Assembly (NCBI RefSeq): GCF_000282095.2
Contig: NZ_AKKC02000002.1
Coordinates: forward strand, 1 to 64,000
Direction of reading: 5' to 3'
Length of the DNA stretch: 64,000 nt
From: Rhizobium sp. CF080
GTDB taxonomy: Bacteria; Pseudomonadota; Alphaproteobacteria; Rhizobiales; Rhizobiaceae
This document shows, one piece after another, positions 1 to 8,451 of this stretch. The notes below the pieces were generated by a model that saw nothing but the letters and a program-made list of their open reading frames with translations, had not been told where the DNA came from and searched no databases. The translations under genes were made by a program, and so were the position numbers. Position 1 is the stretch's first letter. Every line of letters starts with the position of its first letter.

Positions 1-195
1 CTTCACTGCTAGGCACGCATCGTTCTGCTTTCGAAAGCCTTGATTGCATTCCCAGCCCGATCCATAGCGATTTGCCTCGGCATTGGCAGGCACCGACCCA
101 GCCGATTGGGCCGAGGCGGCGAGCGTGAACAAGGGCGTCGTCAGCAGAAGCATGAAGGTCGTCAGGGCCAGTGCCCTCAATGGTCGATGGCGCAA
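1..195 (-). CDS. Exported small Cys-containing protein, cut by window edge
   Basis: The reverse strand reads from a TTG at 195, with a GGAGA box 8 bases upstream, out through position 1, so the C-terminus is missing. The first 65 residues are a basic N-terminus, a hydrophobic stretch around FMLLLTTPLFTLAASAQ that looks like a signal peptide ending in AxA, and a mature start containing the motif YGSGWECNQGFR and a second cysteine. A later in-frame ATG (FM) could also start it. I do not recognise a function. The paired cysteines and signal peptide suggest a periplasmic protein. Confidence 0.55.
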   Translation of the reverse strand, partial: MRHRPLRALALTTFMLLLTTPLFTLAASAQSAGSVPANAEANRYGSGWECNQGFRKQNDACLAVK

Positions 196-854
196 TGGCT
201 TGTCTCCGAATGACCGTCCGACCGTATCCTCGGTTTGGAATATACCCCCCGGTGACACTCGACGCTGAGCTGGGAAGGGAAGAACAGGTGCCGATTAGCG
301 GGATACGGGGCGTCTTTTTGCAACCCGGCCGGCAAGGATGCCGTCCAGCCGTATATCGGAACCTGTTCGCGGCGGACCCTGGATCAGGATATCCCGCAAG
401 ACCGCGCGTACGGGTCCGCTCTCCAAGTTCTGCCCGGTTTCGAGTCTGCTGTTCACGAGCATTTTCTGGAAATAAAGCAGAAAAGTCGGATGCGAGGATC
501 GTGAAGACATCGCGCCCTTCCTTCTTGTCGGGGCTAGGGCTCGCGTCAGGTCCCTCAGGCGGTCACGCCCTTACCAGTTGCGACCGACGCGGTACCATGG
601 GCTTCATTTTCCACCATAGCAAGCGACGCTCGGCATTTCCGGACAGCTCTCGCCAAATACGTCTTGAAAGTGACTCAATATATCGCCATATGTTATTCAC
701 GTTTCCAGCCTTTTCGGCTCCCTGATCCTCCCGGCCATGCCGGTTGCTTGGCGACACCCTTGATTTTGTGAACGTTGAACTCCGCCCTGTCGGCTGGAGA
801 ATTCTTGCGTGGGCCGTTGTCGCGCCTCGCAATCCTACCCTTAAGGTTACCATC
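196..854. other. Gene-poor stretch
   Basis: About 660 bases without a convincing gene. Open frames on both strands here lack ribosome sites and have compositions unlike real proteins (Arg/Ser-rich). It presumably holds the promoters of the flanking genes, but I see no clear promoter motif, repeat or RNA structure. Confidence 0.5.
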
Positions 855-1037
855 ATGATAGACACAGTCCGCCACGCCGCCCAGAATCTGTTTCAAAAAC
901 CCAATGCCGAGGAAGGCTCCAATGCAGCCAAGCTGCAGGAAGTCCGCAACAGACAGGCGTTGAGAAGCCGCGAGCTCAAGATTGCTCAAAAGGAGGAACG
1001 CCTCCAGAAGCGCGCGACGCAGATGCAACCGGCCTGA
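855..1037 (+). CDS. Small hypothetical protein, 60 aa
   Basis: A 60-residue reading frame starts MIDTVRHAAQNLFQ and is highly charged in its second half (Arg, Glu, Lys, Gln), predicted to be helical with no membrane segment. An AAGG sits about 8 bases upstream of the ATG. The frame is open further upstream, but that part lacks a ribosome site. I do not recognise a family. It lies just ahead of another small conserved gene and both may be stress-type genes. Confidence 0.45.
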   Translation: MIDTVRHAAQNLFQKPNAEEGSNAAKLQEVRNRQALRSRELKIAQKEERLQKRATQMQPA

Positions 1038-1121
1038 CGTGTTTGCGCTCCGACGAGGACAATTCGTTTCGGAGTATCGGCCAATCCCCTGCCCCACCTC
1101 TTTGACCACAAGGACACCACC

Positions 1122-1367
1122 ATGGCTGCTTTCGACTATAATGCCAGCGCAGGGCTTTACCCGTGCAAGAACTGGAAGAGAACAAGCAGGCTTGGCTACA
1201 AGAGATTCGATACCGTCGCGGAAGCACTTCGCTTCGCGATCGAGGTCATGCCTGCGTCCCTGTTGCGCGGCTCCATTCTCGAAGTCGAGGAAGCTCGTTT
1301 CGACAGTGCCCAGATACAGAGACTCTATGACGCCGGCGAATATCCACTGCAGCGCCAAGACCAGTGA
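1122..1367 (+). CDS. Conserved rhizobial hypothetical protein, 81 aa
   Basis: This soluble 81-residue protein begins MAAFDYNASAGLYP and carries the segment YKRFDTVAEALRFAIEVMP followed by LEVEEARFD. I recall similar short proteins (FDYNA start, RFDTAAEALRFAIE core) in many rhizobial genomes, where they are annotated only as hypothetical. AAGGA lies 8 bases upstream of the ATG. No domain of known function is visible. It is separated from the next gene by 173 bases, so it is probably monocistronic. Confidence 0.65.
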   Translation: MAAFDYNASAGLYPCKNWKRTSRLGYKRFDTVAEALRFAIEVMPASLLRGSILEVEEARFDSAQIQRLYDAGEYPLQRQDQ

Positions 1368-1540
1368 GGCAGCGACGTTCCGGGTTCTCATCCGGCGTTC
1401 AGCTTCCTCGCATTTTACCGGTTGCCGCCGGTTTTTCCTGTCGCCTTCGCATGGTGCCTGCTATAGCGATGATCCATGCAGAGTTGGATGAAAGCCCCCC
1501 GCGCCAGCGCGTGCGACCTTAATGCTTTTGGGGTGATTGG

Positions 1541-2437
1541 ATGACGATATTTTCCGTCCGGCATGTCACTTCCTACCGGTATAAGAGGCCGGTAGAGTTC
1601 GGCGAACACAGGCTGATGTTCCGGCCGCGGGACAGTTTTGACCAGACCCTGCTGAGTTCCCAACTCGACATCTATCCAAAACCGGACCATGTCCGGTGGA
1701 TCCACGATGTTTTCGGCAATTGCGTCGCGCTCGTCGAGATCTCGAAAGCCTCGTCCGAGCTCCGGTTCGAAACCAATATCCGCCTCGATCACACGCCGCA
1801 GGTGGCGATGGATTTCCAGATCGACGAGGATGCCCTCACCTATCCCTTCACATACGATCCGGAAGAAACCTTCGATCTGGAAAGGACGATCCAGCGCCAC
1901 TATCCCGATCCCGAGGACCGGGTCGGCAAATGGGCGCGGCAATTCGTCAAGATCGGCCATCCGACCGAAACCGGCCACCTGCTGATGACGATGTGTTTTG
2001 CGATCCACGAGGGTTTCATCTACGCACGGCGTTCGGAACACGGAACCCAGCCCCCGCTTGAAACCCTGCAGCAGCGCCGTGGCACCTGCCGTGATTTCGC
2101 ACTGCTGATGATGGAGGCGGCGCGATCGCTCGGCTTGGCGGCACGTTTCGTCACCGGCTACATCTACGTGCCGGACCGCGACGGATCGATAACGCTCGGC
2201 GGCGGATCGACCCATGCCTGGTGCCAGATCTATCTTCCCGGCGCCGGCTGGGTGGAATTCGATCCCACCAACGGTATCGTCGGGAACCGCGACCTGATAC
2301 GCGTAGGCGTCGCTCGCGACCCACGGCAGGCAATGCCGCTATCGGGAAGCTACGACGGCGATGAAGCCGATTTCGACAGCATGTCCGTGCAGGTTAACGT
2401 GACGACCGATGACCATAGCGTGAAACTCCACGGATGA
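1541..2437 (+). CDS. Transglutaminase-like cysteine protease family protein
   Basis: This 298-residue protein has the bacterial transglutaminase N-terminal beta domain (about residues 1-80, FSVRHVTSYRYKRPVEFGEH) and a transglutaminase-like core. The papain-type triad is intact: Cys183 in RRGTCRDFALLMMEAAR, His225 in STHAWCQIYLPG and Asp241 in VEFDPTNG. There is no signal peptide, so it is probably cytoplasmic. Family members are thought to be peptidases or amidases, but the substrate is unknown. A second, divergent family member follows 75 bases downstream on the same strand, and the two may act together. Confidence 0.85.
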   Translation: MTIFSVRHVTSYRYKRPVEFGEHRLMFRPRDSFDQTLLSSQLDIYPKPDHVRWIHDVFGNCVALVEISKASSELRFETNIRLDHTPQVAMDFQIDEDALTYPFTYDPEETFDLERTIQRHYPDPEDRVGKWARQFVKIGHPTETGHLLMTMCFAIHEGFIYARRSEHGTQPPLETLQQRRGTCRDFALLMMEAARSLGLAARFVTGYIYVPDRDGSITLGGGSTHAWCQIYLPGAGWVEFDPTNGIVGNRDLIRVGVARDPRQAMPLSGSYDGDEADFDSMSVQVNVTTDDHSVKLHG

Positions 2438-2439
2438 CC

Positions 2440-2464
2440 GGAACACCCGGGTTATTCGAGCGTT
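2440..2464 (+). promoter_or_regulatory. Candidate EcfG/RpoE2-type stress promoter
   Basis: The sequence GGAAC (2440-2444), 16 spacer bases, then CGTT (2461-2464) matches the general-stress ECF promoter pattern of alphaproteobacteria (GGAAC-N16/17-CGTT). It lies just after the stop of the first transglutaminase gene and about 50 bases before the second one's ATG. A single match could be chance. Confidence 0.4.
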
Positions 2465-2512
2465 GCCGCTGAACTGCCGTTTTGGCAAGAGTTTCACCAT
2501 AGGGATACGATC

Positions 2513-3328
2513 ATGAAGATACGCGCGGGGTTTCGCATAGGGTATGAATGCCAGCACGATACGGCGATGCTGCTGGTCCTCAATATACATCCCACGCGTC
2601 GCGCGGATCTATTGACTGACCAGGTGCTGAGTTTCGACCGGCCAATCGAGGCCCGTAGTTATCTCGATAGCTTCGGAAACGCCTGCAGCCGCATCGTCGC
2701 CCCGCCGGGGCTGACGACTATTTCCACCGAGTTCGAGATCTATGACGACGGTCTGCCCGACCCCGTGCCGCAAAATGCCTTCCAGCATGACATCAAGGAT
2801 CTGCCGGACGACGTGCTGGTCTTCCTGCTCGGCAGCCGCTATTGCGACACCGACCGTCTGGCGGACTTCGCCTGGAAGACATTCTCCTCGACCCCTCTCG
2901 GCTGGCCGCGGGTGCAGGCGATCCTCGACTTCGTCCACAACCACATCACCTTCAACTACCAGAAGGCAGACCCGCTGCGGACGGCCTTCGGCGGATATAC
3001 CGATCGCACCGGCGTCTGCCGCGATTTCGCGCATCTCGCCATCACGCTTTGCCGTTGCATGAACATCCCCGCGCGCTACTGCACCGGCTATCTCGGCGAT
3101 ATCGGTGTCCCGCAAGATCCCAATCCGATGGATTTCAGCGCCTGGTTCCAAGTTTATCTTGGCGGTCGCTGGAATACGGTCGATGCCCGCCACAACAAGC
3201 CTCGCATCGGGCGCATCCTGATGGCGACAGGGCGGGATGCCACGGACGTGGCTCTTTCGACCGCCTTCGGCCCGGCACTCCTGGCGTGTTTCGAAGTGAC
3301 AACCGAAGAAATGCCGGTCTCCGGCTAG
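2513..3328 (+). CDS. Transglutaminase-like protein lacking the catalytic His
   Basis: This 271-residue protein has a transglutaminase-like core with the nucleophile motif TGVCRDFAHLAIT (Cys169) and an aspartate in VDARHN (Asp224). At the place where the histidine of HAW normally lies it reads MDFSAWFQVYLGG, so Ser209 replaces His. My recollection is that other members of this subfamily share the SAW reading, so it is probably not a local mutation. The protein may be inactive, use another base (the nearby RHN histidine), or act as a binding protein. It lacks a signal peptide. The start ATG is preceded by AGGGAT, and a stress-type promoter lies upstream. Confidence 0.8.
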   Translation: MKIRAGFRIGYECQHDTAMLLVLNIHPTRRADLLTDQVLSFDRPIEARSYLDSFGNACSRIVAPPGLTTISTEFEIYDDGLPDPVPQNAFQHDIKDLPDDVLVFLLGSRYCDTDRLADFAWKTFSSTPLGWPRVQAILDFVHNHITFNYQKADPLRTAFGGYTDRTGVCRDFAHLAITLCRCMNIPARYCTGYLGDIGVPQDPNPMDFSAWFQVYLGGRWNTVDARHNKPRIGRILMATGRDATDVALSTAFGPALLACFEVTTEEMPVSG

Positions 3329-3614
3329 GATCATAAAAATTCCCGATCCGCCTGGATTCCAGAGCTGGCTACAGGTACCGCAGATATCCTCTCGCCGCGA
3401 AGTTCCGCAACCAAGGATAGAATATTCAGCAATTCCGGAAACAAAAAGTTGACAGTTCAATCGCAAAGGGATAGGTAATGGTCATCGATACTTTGTTTGC
3501 CGATATTTGTTTTTGCTGCGCTTAGCGCTTCGTGACGAACTTCCCCTCTCAAAAGTCGAAACACCCGCCCTGCGTCGCATGGCGGTAGTCAATGTTGCTA
3601 TGAAAGGGTTCGTT

Positions 3615-3824
3615 ATGACCACTGGCACAGTTAAATGGTTCAATGCCACCAAGGGCTTCGGCTTCATTCAGCCTGACGACGGCAGCGCCGACGTTTTCGT
3701 TCACATCTCGGCCGTCGAACGCGCCGGCATGAGCTCGATCGTTGAAGGCCAGAAGCTCGGCTTTGAACTCGAGCGTGACAAGAAGTCGGGCAAGATGTCC
3801 GCAGGCCAGCTCCAGGCTGCCTAA
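3615..3824 (+). CDS. cspA: Cold-shock protein (CspA family)
   Basis: This 69-residue single cold-shock domain binds RNA and single-stranded DNA. The RNP1 motif KGFGFIQ and RNP2 motif [13 protein letters not shown] are both present. The start is set by homology ([18 protein letters not shown]) and by an AAAGGG box upstream, although the frame is open further 5'. A GC-rich hairpin with a T-run follows the gene. The adjacent DUF6481 gene is a common neighbour of csp genes in Rhizobiales as I recall. Confidence 0.95.
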   Translation: MTTGTVKWFNATKGFGFIQPDDGSADVFVHISAVERAGMSSIVEGQKLGFELERDKKSGKMSAGQLQAA

Positions 3825-3877
3825 AACTTTAGCCTCCCATGACCACGGATGTACTGGCATGGTGGCAAAGGTATGTG

Positions 3878-3905
3878 AAGGCCAGGCGTATGTCTGGCCT
3901 TTTTC
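3878..3905 (+). terminator. Rho-independent terminator of the csp gene
   Basis: Perfect 8-bp stem (AAGGCCAG at 3878-3885 with CTGGCCTT at 3894-3901), 8-base loop, followed by a short T-run. Confidence 0.75.
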
Positions 3906-4004
3906 TGTTGAGGCTATTGACTGACGCGAACATCCGCATGACTTCCCGTTAAGCGCGACATTCGTTTCAACTGCGACATTTCCAGATCTGACAAGGAAGA
4001 TACA

Positions 4005-4385
4005 TTGAGACATCCAAACGACAACAGCTTTGCCGAGCGCCGCAAAACAGCCGCGGATGCCAAGCGAGAGCTTTTGGCGAAATTTGCGTCCGCACCGAAG
4101 TTGAGCGACCCTGCCATGCAGGAGCGGCGCGCCGAGCGCGAGGCCGTAGCCGCCGCAAGAGAAGCCCGCCGCGCTGAGCGCGAAGCGCAGAAGGCCGCCG
4201 AAAACGAGCGCCAGCTGCGGGAAGCTGCCGAACTGGCCGCCGCTGCTGAAGCCCATGAAAAGGCCGCTGCTGAGGCCCGGCAAGCGGAAACCAACGACCG
4301 GGTTGCCCGGGTCGTTGCCGATGAAGCAGCCCGCAAGGCGGAGCGCGATCGTCGTTACGCCGCACGCAAGGCCCGTCAGGGCTGA
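4005..4385 (+). CDS. DUF6481-type charged coiled-coil protein
   Basis: This 126-residue protein starts at a TTG with AAGGAAG 7 bases upstream. After an N-terminal segment (NSFAERRKTAADAKRELLAKF) it is almost entirely Ala/Glu/Arg and is predicted to be one long helix or coiled coil. The N-terminal pattern matches what I know as DUF6481, a family of unknown function seen in Rhizobiales beside cold-shock and RNA helicase genes. The charged helix and the csp neighbour suggest a nucleic-acid or ribosome-linked role, but that is inference. Confidence 0.7.
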   Translation: MRHPNDNSFAERRKTAADAKRELLAKFASAPKLSDPAMQERRAEREAVAAAREARRAEREAQKAAENERQLREAAELAAAAEAHEKAAAEARQAETNDRVARVVADEAARKAERDRRYAARKARQG

Positions 4386-4469
4386 CATTGAGGCATGTGC
4401 CTGAGAACGTGCAGGCACATCCCGCTTCGGGCGCGCCGCATACCGGGCCGAAAAGGTGGATCGATTTCC

Positions 4470-5510
4470 ATGAACGCCAGAGCCTATGCGCCTGCGCCCC
4501 AGACCGAAGACGATGTCGGCGCGTGGCTGAAGATTCTTTCCAAATATCGCCAGCCGCGCTTTGGACGCAGCACCTTCGAGCTGATCGTCACGGTACTACC
4601 CTTCGCCGCCTTCTGGGCCGGCGCCTATATTTCCGTTTTCTTGGGCTACACGATCGGGCTGATCCTCGTGCTTCCGGCCGGGGCTTTTCTGTTACGGCTG
4701 TTCATGATCCAGCACGATTGCGGGCACGGTTCGTTTTTCGCACGCCGGCGCCTCGACAATTGGACCGGGCGGATGCTCGGAGTACTGACCCTGACGCCTT
4801 ATGATTACTGGCGACGGGCGCATGCCGCCCACCACGCCTCGGCCGGCAACCTCGACGAACGCGGCGTCGGCGACATTACCACCCTGACCATCGCCGAATA
4901 CCAGGCCCTTCCCTGGTCGCGCCGGCTCGCCTATCGGCTTTATCGCCACCCTCTGGTGATGTTCGGCATCGGACCCGCCTGGCTTTTCCTCTTCAAACAA
5001 CGCCTGCCGTTCGGAATGATGCGTTCCGGTGCCCTGCCCTGGATTTCGACGATGGCGACCAACCTCGCGATCGCTGTTCTGGCGGCCCTGATGATATGGG
5101 CGATCGGGGTCGTGCCCTTTCTGCTGGTCCACCTGCCGATCGTGCTGATCGCAGGGGCCGCCGGTGTCTGGCTCTTCTACGTCCAGCATCAGTTCGAGGA
5201 AACCCATTGGTCGAAGACCGAGGACTGGCAGTTTCCGGAGGCCGCTCTTCACGGCGCTTCCCATTACGACCTGCCGCTGGCGCTGCGCTGGCTGACCGGC
5301 AATATCGGCATCCACCACGTCCATCACCTGTCGAGCAGGATCCCCTATTACCGGCTGCCCGAGGTGCTGCGCGATCATCCCGAACTGGCCGGCATCGGCC
5401 GCATAACGCTTTGGCAGAGCATCCAATGCGTCAAGCTCGTGCTCTGGGACGAAAAGAGCCGAAGGCTCCTGTCGTTTCGCGATGCCGCCAAGGTGGCAAA
5501 GACTTCCTGA
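4470..5510 (+). CDS. Membrane fatty acid desaturase
   Basis: This 346-residue integral membrane di-iron desaturase has the three histidine boxes: HDCGHGSF (about residue 90), HAAHHASAGNLD (about 124) and HHVHH (near 287). Four to five hydrophobic spans flank them. It would introduce a double bond into acyl chains at the inner membrane, adjusting fluidity, which fits the cold-shock gene nearby. ATG 4470 is preferred because AAAGGTGGA lies 9 bases upstream; the open frame extends upstream without a better site. The chain position of the double bond cannot be told from the sequence. Confidence 0.9.
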   Translation: MNARAYAPAPQTEDDVGAWLKILSKYRQPRFGRSTFELIVTVLPFAAFWAGAYISVFLGYTIGLILVLPAGAFLLRLFMIQHDCGHGSFFARRRLDNWTGRMLGVLTLTPYDYWRRAHAAHHASAGNLDERGVGDITTLTIAEYQALPWSRRLAYRLYRHPLVMFGIGPAWLFLFKQRLPFGMMRSGALPWISTMATNLAIAVLAALMIWAIGVVPFLLVHLPIVLIAGAAGVWLFYVQHQFEETHWSKTEDWQFPEAALHGASHYDLPLALRWLTGNIGIHHVHHLSSRIPYYRLPEVLRDHPELAGIGRITLWQSIQCVKLVLWDEKSRRLLSFRDAAKVAKTS

Positions 5511-5589
5511 ACCAGGCAATCGGTCGGGGCTGAAACACCGCCCGCGCGCCGAATGCAAAACTACCTCCGTACCGATCAAGGACTAAACA

Positions 5590-5937
5590 TTGAACACGAC
5601 CGAGAATACCAAAACGACCGCTGCCCCGACCGCTGCGGCGCACGCGTTGACCGTCGAACTGACGCCGACCCAGATCAGGGGCCTCAAGCTCGCCAAGGAT
5701 GGCGACCTGTTTCCGCAGGAAGCCAAGAAGTGGACGCATCTGAATGCGGTCGTGACCTATGCGCGGAACGACCGGTTCAAGGAACGGCCGCAGAAGATCA
5801 AGTTCCTGACAACGACGACGTTGAACGAACTGCGGGAATACGGCCTTCTGCGTATCCTCAACGAGGACGTCTCGGTGGAAGAATCCGCCCATGGGATCAC
5901 CATGGCCGGCAAGATGTGGCTTCTGAAGAACAAGTAA
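5590..5937 (+). CDS. Hypothetical protein, 115 aa
   Basis: The frame starts at a TTG with CAAGGA about 9 bases upstream. A Thr/Ala-rich N-terminal tail is followed by a soluble domain (VELTPTQIRGLKLAKDGDLFP, then LNELREYGLLRIL) that could be a small winged-helix-like fold, with the tail IT-MAGKMWLLKNK resembling a helix-turn-helix wing. I do not recognise a family, and the function is unknown. It stands alone between the desaturase and a small membrane protein. Confidence 0.6.
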   Translation: MNTTENTKTTAAPTAAAHALTVELTPTQIRGLKLAKDGDLFPQEAKKWTHLNAVVTYARNDRFKERPQKIKFLTTTTLNELREYGLLRILNEDVSVEESAHGITMAGKMWLLKNK

Positions 5938-6137
5938 CAGATCCGCGGCCAAATCCGCCCGACCTGAAGCAGCCGGATCACGTGAAATGCGGCTGCGGCA
6001 GATCTCTCAGCTCTTGAGGAGCGGAGAGAACTCCCCTTGTATTTGTCCGTATTCGACCCATATTGCGGGTAGGTAGCAGATTCAGAACGGGCGCTGCGAT
6101 CAAGGGCTTGAGCCCTGGCCCAAACGAGGAGGACAAA

Positions 6138-6281
6138 ATGTCTTCCATCAGGCGAATCCAACCTTCTTCCCAGACAGGCCCGCAGTTACATCGGGCAGGC
6201 TACGGATACCTGTTCCGCATGGCGGTGCCGGCTATTTCCATGGCATTCATTCTCTACATCCTGCTGCGCGATCTGTTCTGA
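6138..6281 (+). CDS. Small single-pass membrane protein, 47 aa
   Basis: The start ATG has a strong GAGGAGG box 6 bases upstream, which argues that this short frame is real. The protein has a polar N-terminal half and one C-terminal hydrophobic segment (FRMAVPAISMAFILYILL) ending RDLF. The frame is open upstream to 6063, but only the ATG at 6138 has a ribosome site. No family is recognised. Confidence 0.6.
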   Translation: MSSIRRIQPSSQTGPQLHRAGYGYLFRMAVPAISMAFILYILLRDLF

Positions 6282-6358
6282 CCTGGCAATACGCATCATC
6301 AGAAACCCGGAACGCCGCCTCCCGAGAGAAACGCGTTCCATCTCGAACTGAAATCGTC

Positions 6359-6622
6359 ATGACCCTGATATTTCCGAACAGAAGCCGCAGTTTCGACGAA
6401 ACGCGCAAGGTCGTTCGCTTCCTGGGTTATGACGGGATGTTCGAGGTCCGGTTTTTCGTGGAGGCCAAGGCACTCACCAACTCCACGGCGACGGGCATGT
6501 CGGAGGACGATTACCTCAGGGCTTTCGATGCGGCGCGATCCAGCATCCAGAATGCAGCAATCAAGGCATATCATCCCAATCGGGGCACCACCTATACGCT
6601 GACGGCCGCCGATCTCGGCTGA
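6359..6622 (+). CDS. DUF1488 family protein
   Basis: This 87-residue soluble protein has the DUF1488 pattern: N-terminal MTLIFPNRSRSFDETRKVVRF, central EVRFFVEAKAL, then YLRAFDAARSSIQNAA and a short C-terminal strand (TYTLTAADL). The family is widespread in proteobacteria with no known biochemical role. It appears monocistronic. Confidence 0.8.
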   Translation: MTLIFPNRSRSFDETRKVVRFLGYDGMFEVRFFVEAKALTNSTATGMSEDDYLRAFDAARSSIQNAAIKAYHPNRGTTYTLTAADLG

Positions 6623-6717
6623 TCCGGGTTTGGAAATCGGATCCCGACCGTGGTCGGACTGTTGCTCCGCGTGATCGCCCAACTACCGCGCTCAAGACGT
6701 CCTAAGCGGCTACGCCA

Positions 6718-7167
6718 CTAATGAATGGTGGCGCGATCGGTGCCCAGATCATAAACGAGGCCATCGTCCCAACGCTCCAAGTCCCTGAGCGTATCAAGGT
6801 TATCCCAATCCTTCGATGCGAAGGACCAGAAATGGACCTTTTCACATCCGTCCAGTTTTGCCCGTAGCTTGGCGAATTCGAAAAGGCGCCTGGCAACACC
6901 CTGGTCATCGTGGAGACTGACGGACGCAAAGATCGGGATTTCCAGCCGGCGCCCGTGAACCGGATGCTCGCGGGCGAATACGTGGCAGAGGCCGCGAATA
7001 TATCCTTGCGCATCCGTCACGGTCAGCCAATCGCGGCGCGATGAGGCCGAAGCGGTCAACCGTTTCCACGTCCGCAGATCCAGGTCCGACATGATCAGCC
7101 GGACGACCGCGAAAGCGCGATAGACATCCGCCGCGTTGAGGACACCTACGTCGTAATCCATCTCCAT
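6718..7167 (-). CDS. GNAT-like acyltransferase
   Basis: This 149-residue protein starts MEMDYDVGVLNAADVYRAF, with GAGGAT upstream of the ATG. The order of elements suggests the GNAT fold: an N-terminal helix pair, a beta strand (WLTVTDAQGYIRGLCHVFA), a strand EIPIFASVSL leading into a basic loop and helix (DDQGVARRLFEFAKLRA), and a late strand VHFWSF. It would transfer an acyl group from acyl-CoA, with acceptor unknown. The acetyl-CoA binding loop is not a strict QxxGxG/A, so this is a moderate call. It is divergent from adhP. Confidence 0.55.
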   Translation of the reverse strand: MEMDYDVGVLNAADVYRAFAVVRLIMSDLDLRTWKRLTASASSRRDWLTVTDAQGYIRGLCHVFAREHPVHGRRLEIPIFASVSLHDDQGVARRLFEFAKLRAKLDGCEKVHFWSFASKDWDNLDTLRDLERWDDGLVYDLGTDRATIH

Positions 7168-7374
7168 ATATCCTCGCTCCAACAAGACCCGTGCAGATCG
7201 CACAGGCCGGCTCCCTGAACCCCATTTCGTAGCACCGTCAGCGCCGTGGACATTGACGCGCATCAACGGGCGCAGAGTCGAAGCGTGGGTCTTCGCTTGC
7301 GCTGGGTCAATGAAGCGGCCGGGGTTCAAGATAATCGTTGCGGCATTCATGCTTCCACAACAAGGAGACGAGTT

Positions 7375-8412
7375 ATGGCCAGAACGATGAAAGCCGCCGT
7401 GGTGCATCAATTCGGCAAACCGCTTGCGATCGAGTGTGTCCCGGTGCCTGTACCGGGGCCGGGTGAAATCCTGGTGAAGGTCATGGCCTGCGGCGTCTGC
7501 CACACCGACCTTCACGCCGCCGATGGCGACTGGCCCGTCAAACCGACACCGCCGTTCATTCCCGGACACGAGGCTGCCGGTATCATCGTCGAGCTTGGCC
7601 CCGGCGTGACGGGATTGAAGGAAGGCGATGCGGTGGGCGTCGCCTGGCTGCATGATGCATGCCTCGCTTGCGAATATTGCGAAACCGGATGGGAGACGCT
7701 TTGCGAGCATCAGCACAATACCGGCTATAGCTGCAACGGCGGCTTTGCCGAATATGTTATCGCTTCCGCCGCCTTTGCCGCGCGACTGCCGCAGAATGTC
7801 GACTTCGCGGCGATCTCGCCGATCCTCTGCGCCGGCGTGACCACCTACAAGGGGCTCAAGGAAACAGAGGCGAAGCCCGGCGAATGGGTGGCAATCTCCG
7901 GCATCGGCGGGCTTGGCCATGTGGCGATCCAATATGCCAAGGCAATGGGCTTCCATGTGGTGGCGCTCGACGTCAGCTCGGAAAAACTGGAGCTTGCCCG
8001 CAGCCTCGGCGCGGATCTCGCCGTCGATGCCCGGTCGCTCACCGCAGTCGAGGATACGCTGAAGGCAACGGCCGGCGGCGCGCATGGCGTGCTGGTCACC
8101 GCCGTTTCCCCGCCAGCTTTCTCCCAGGCGATCCGAATGGTCCGCCGCAAGGGCACGGTCAGCCTCGTCGGGCTGCCGCCGGGCGAGTTCCCGACGCCGA
8201 TTTTCGATGTCGTGCTCAAACGCATCACCGTTCGCGGCTCGATCGTCGGAACACGGCGCGATCTTGACGAAGCGATCGCGTTTGCCGCGGAAGGCAAGGT
8301 CAAGGCGGAAATCCACAAGGCGCCGCTCGAAGACATCAATGACATCTTCGCACACCTGAAGGACGGTAAGATCGACGGGCGCATGGTGCTGGATTTCTCG
8401 TCCGCATCCTGA
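7375..8412 (+). CDS. adhP: Zinc alcohol dehydrogenase (AdhP type)
   Basis: This 345-residue cytosolic medium-chain dehydrogenase interconverts primary alcohols and aldehydes with NAD(H). The catalytic zinc ligands are visible in [16 protein letters not shown] and PGHEAAG, the structural zinc site in [15 protein letters not shown], and the Rossmann motif in [17 protein letters not shown]. The start ATG has AAGGAGA 8 bases upstream. Together with the acetate kinase and phosphoketolase genes downstream it suggests fermentative or low-oxygen redox balancing. A strong hairpin separates it from the convergent gene at 8452. Confidence 0.92.
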   Translation: MARTMKAAVVHQFGKPLAIECVPVPVPGPGEILVKVMACGVCHTDLHAADGDWPVKPTPPFIPGHEAAGIIVELGPGVTGLKEGDAVGVAWLHDACLACEYCETGWETLCEHQHNTGYSCNGGFAEYVIASAAFAARLPQNVDFAAISPILCAGVTTYKGLKETEAKPGEWVAISGIGGLGHVAIQYAKAMGFHVVALDVSSEKLELARSLGADLAVDARSLTAVEDTLKATAGGAHGVLVTAVSPPAFSQAIRMVRRKGTVSLVGLPPGEFPTPIFDVVLKRITVRGSIVGTRRDLDEAIAFAAEGKVKAEIHKAPLEDINDIFAHLKDGKIDGRMVLDFSSAS

Positions 8413-8419
8413 TCATCGC

Positions 8420-8450
8420 CCAGTGTCGGGCGGCTGCCGCCCGACACTGG
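8420..8450. terminator. Strong hairpin between convergent genes
   Basis: A perfect 14-bp stem (CCAGTGTCGGGCGG at 8420-8433 with CCGCCCGACACTGG at 8437-8450) with a 3-base loop fills the gap between adhP and the gene at 8452. No T-run follows on either strand, so termination is likely but not textbook. Confidence 0.6.
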
Positions 8451-8451
8451 A

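Noticed and set aside
5938-6137. Hairpin GCAGCCG/CGGCTGC with an internal TCACGTGA palindrome after the gene at 5590
   Set aside because: The loop is large and no T-run follows; it could be a weak terminator but evidence is too thin to list.
6309-6332. GGAAC followed by CGTT before the DUF1488 gene, considered as a stress promoter
   Set aside because: The spacing is 20 bases rather than 16-17.
7168-8355. Long upstream extension of the GNAT-like gene through the adhP antisense strand
   Set aside because: The extension is antisense to adhP and a proper ATG with ribosome site exists at 7167.
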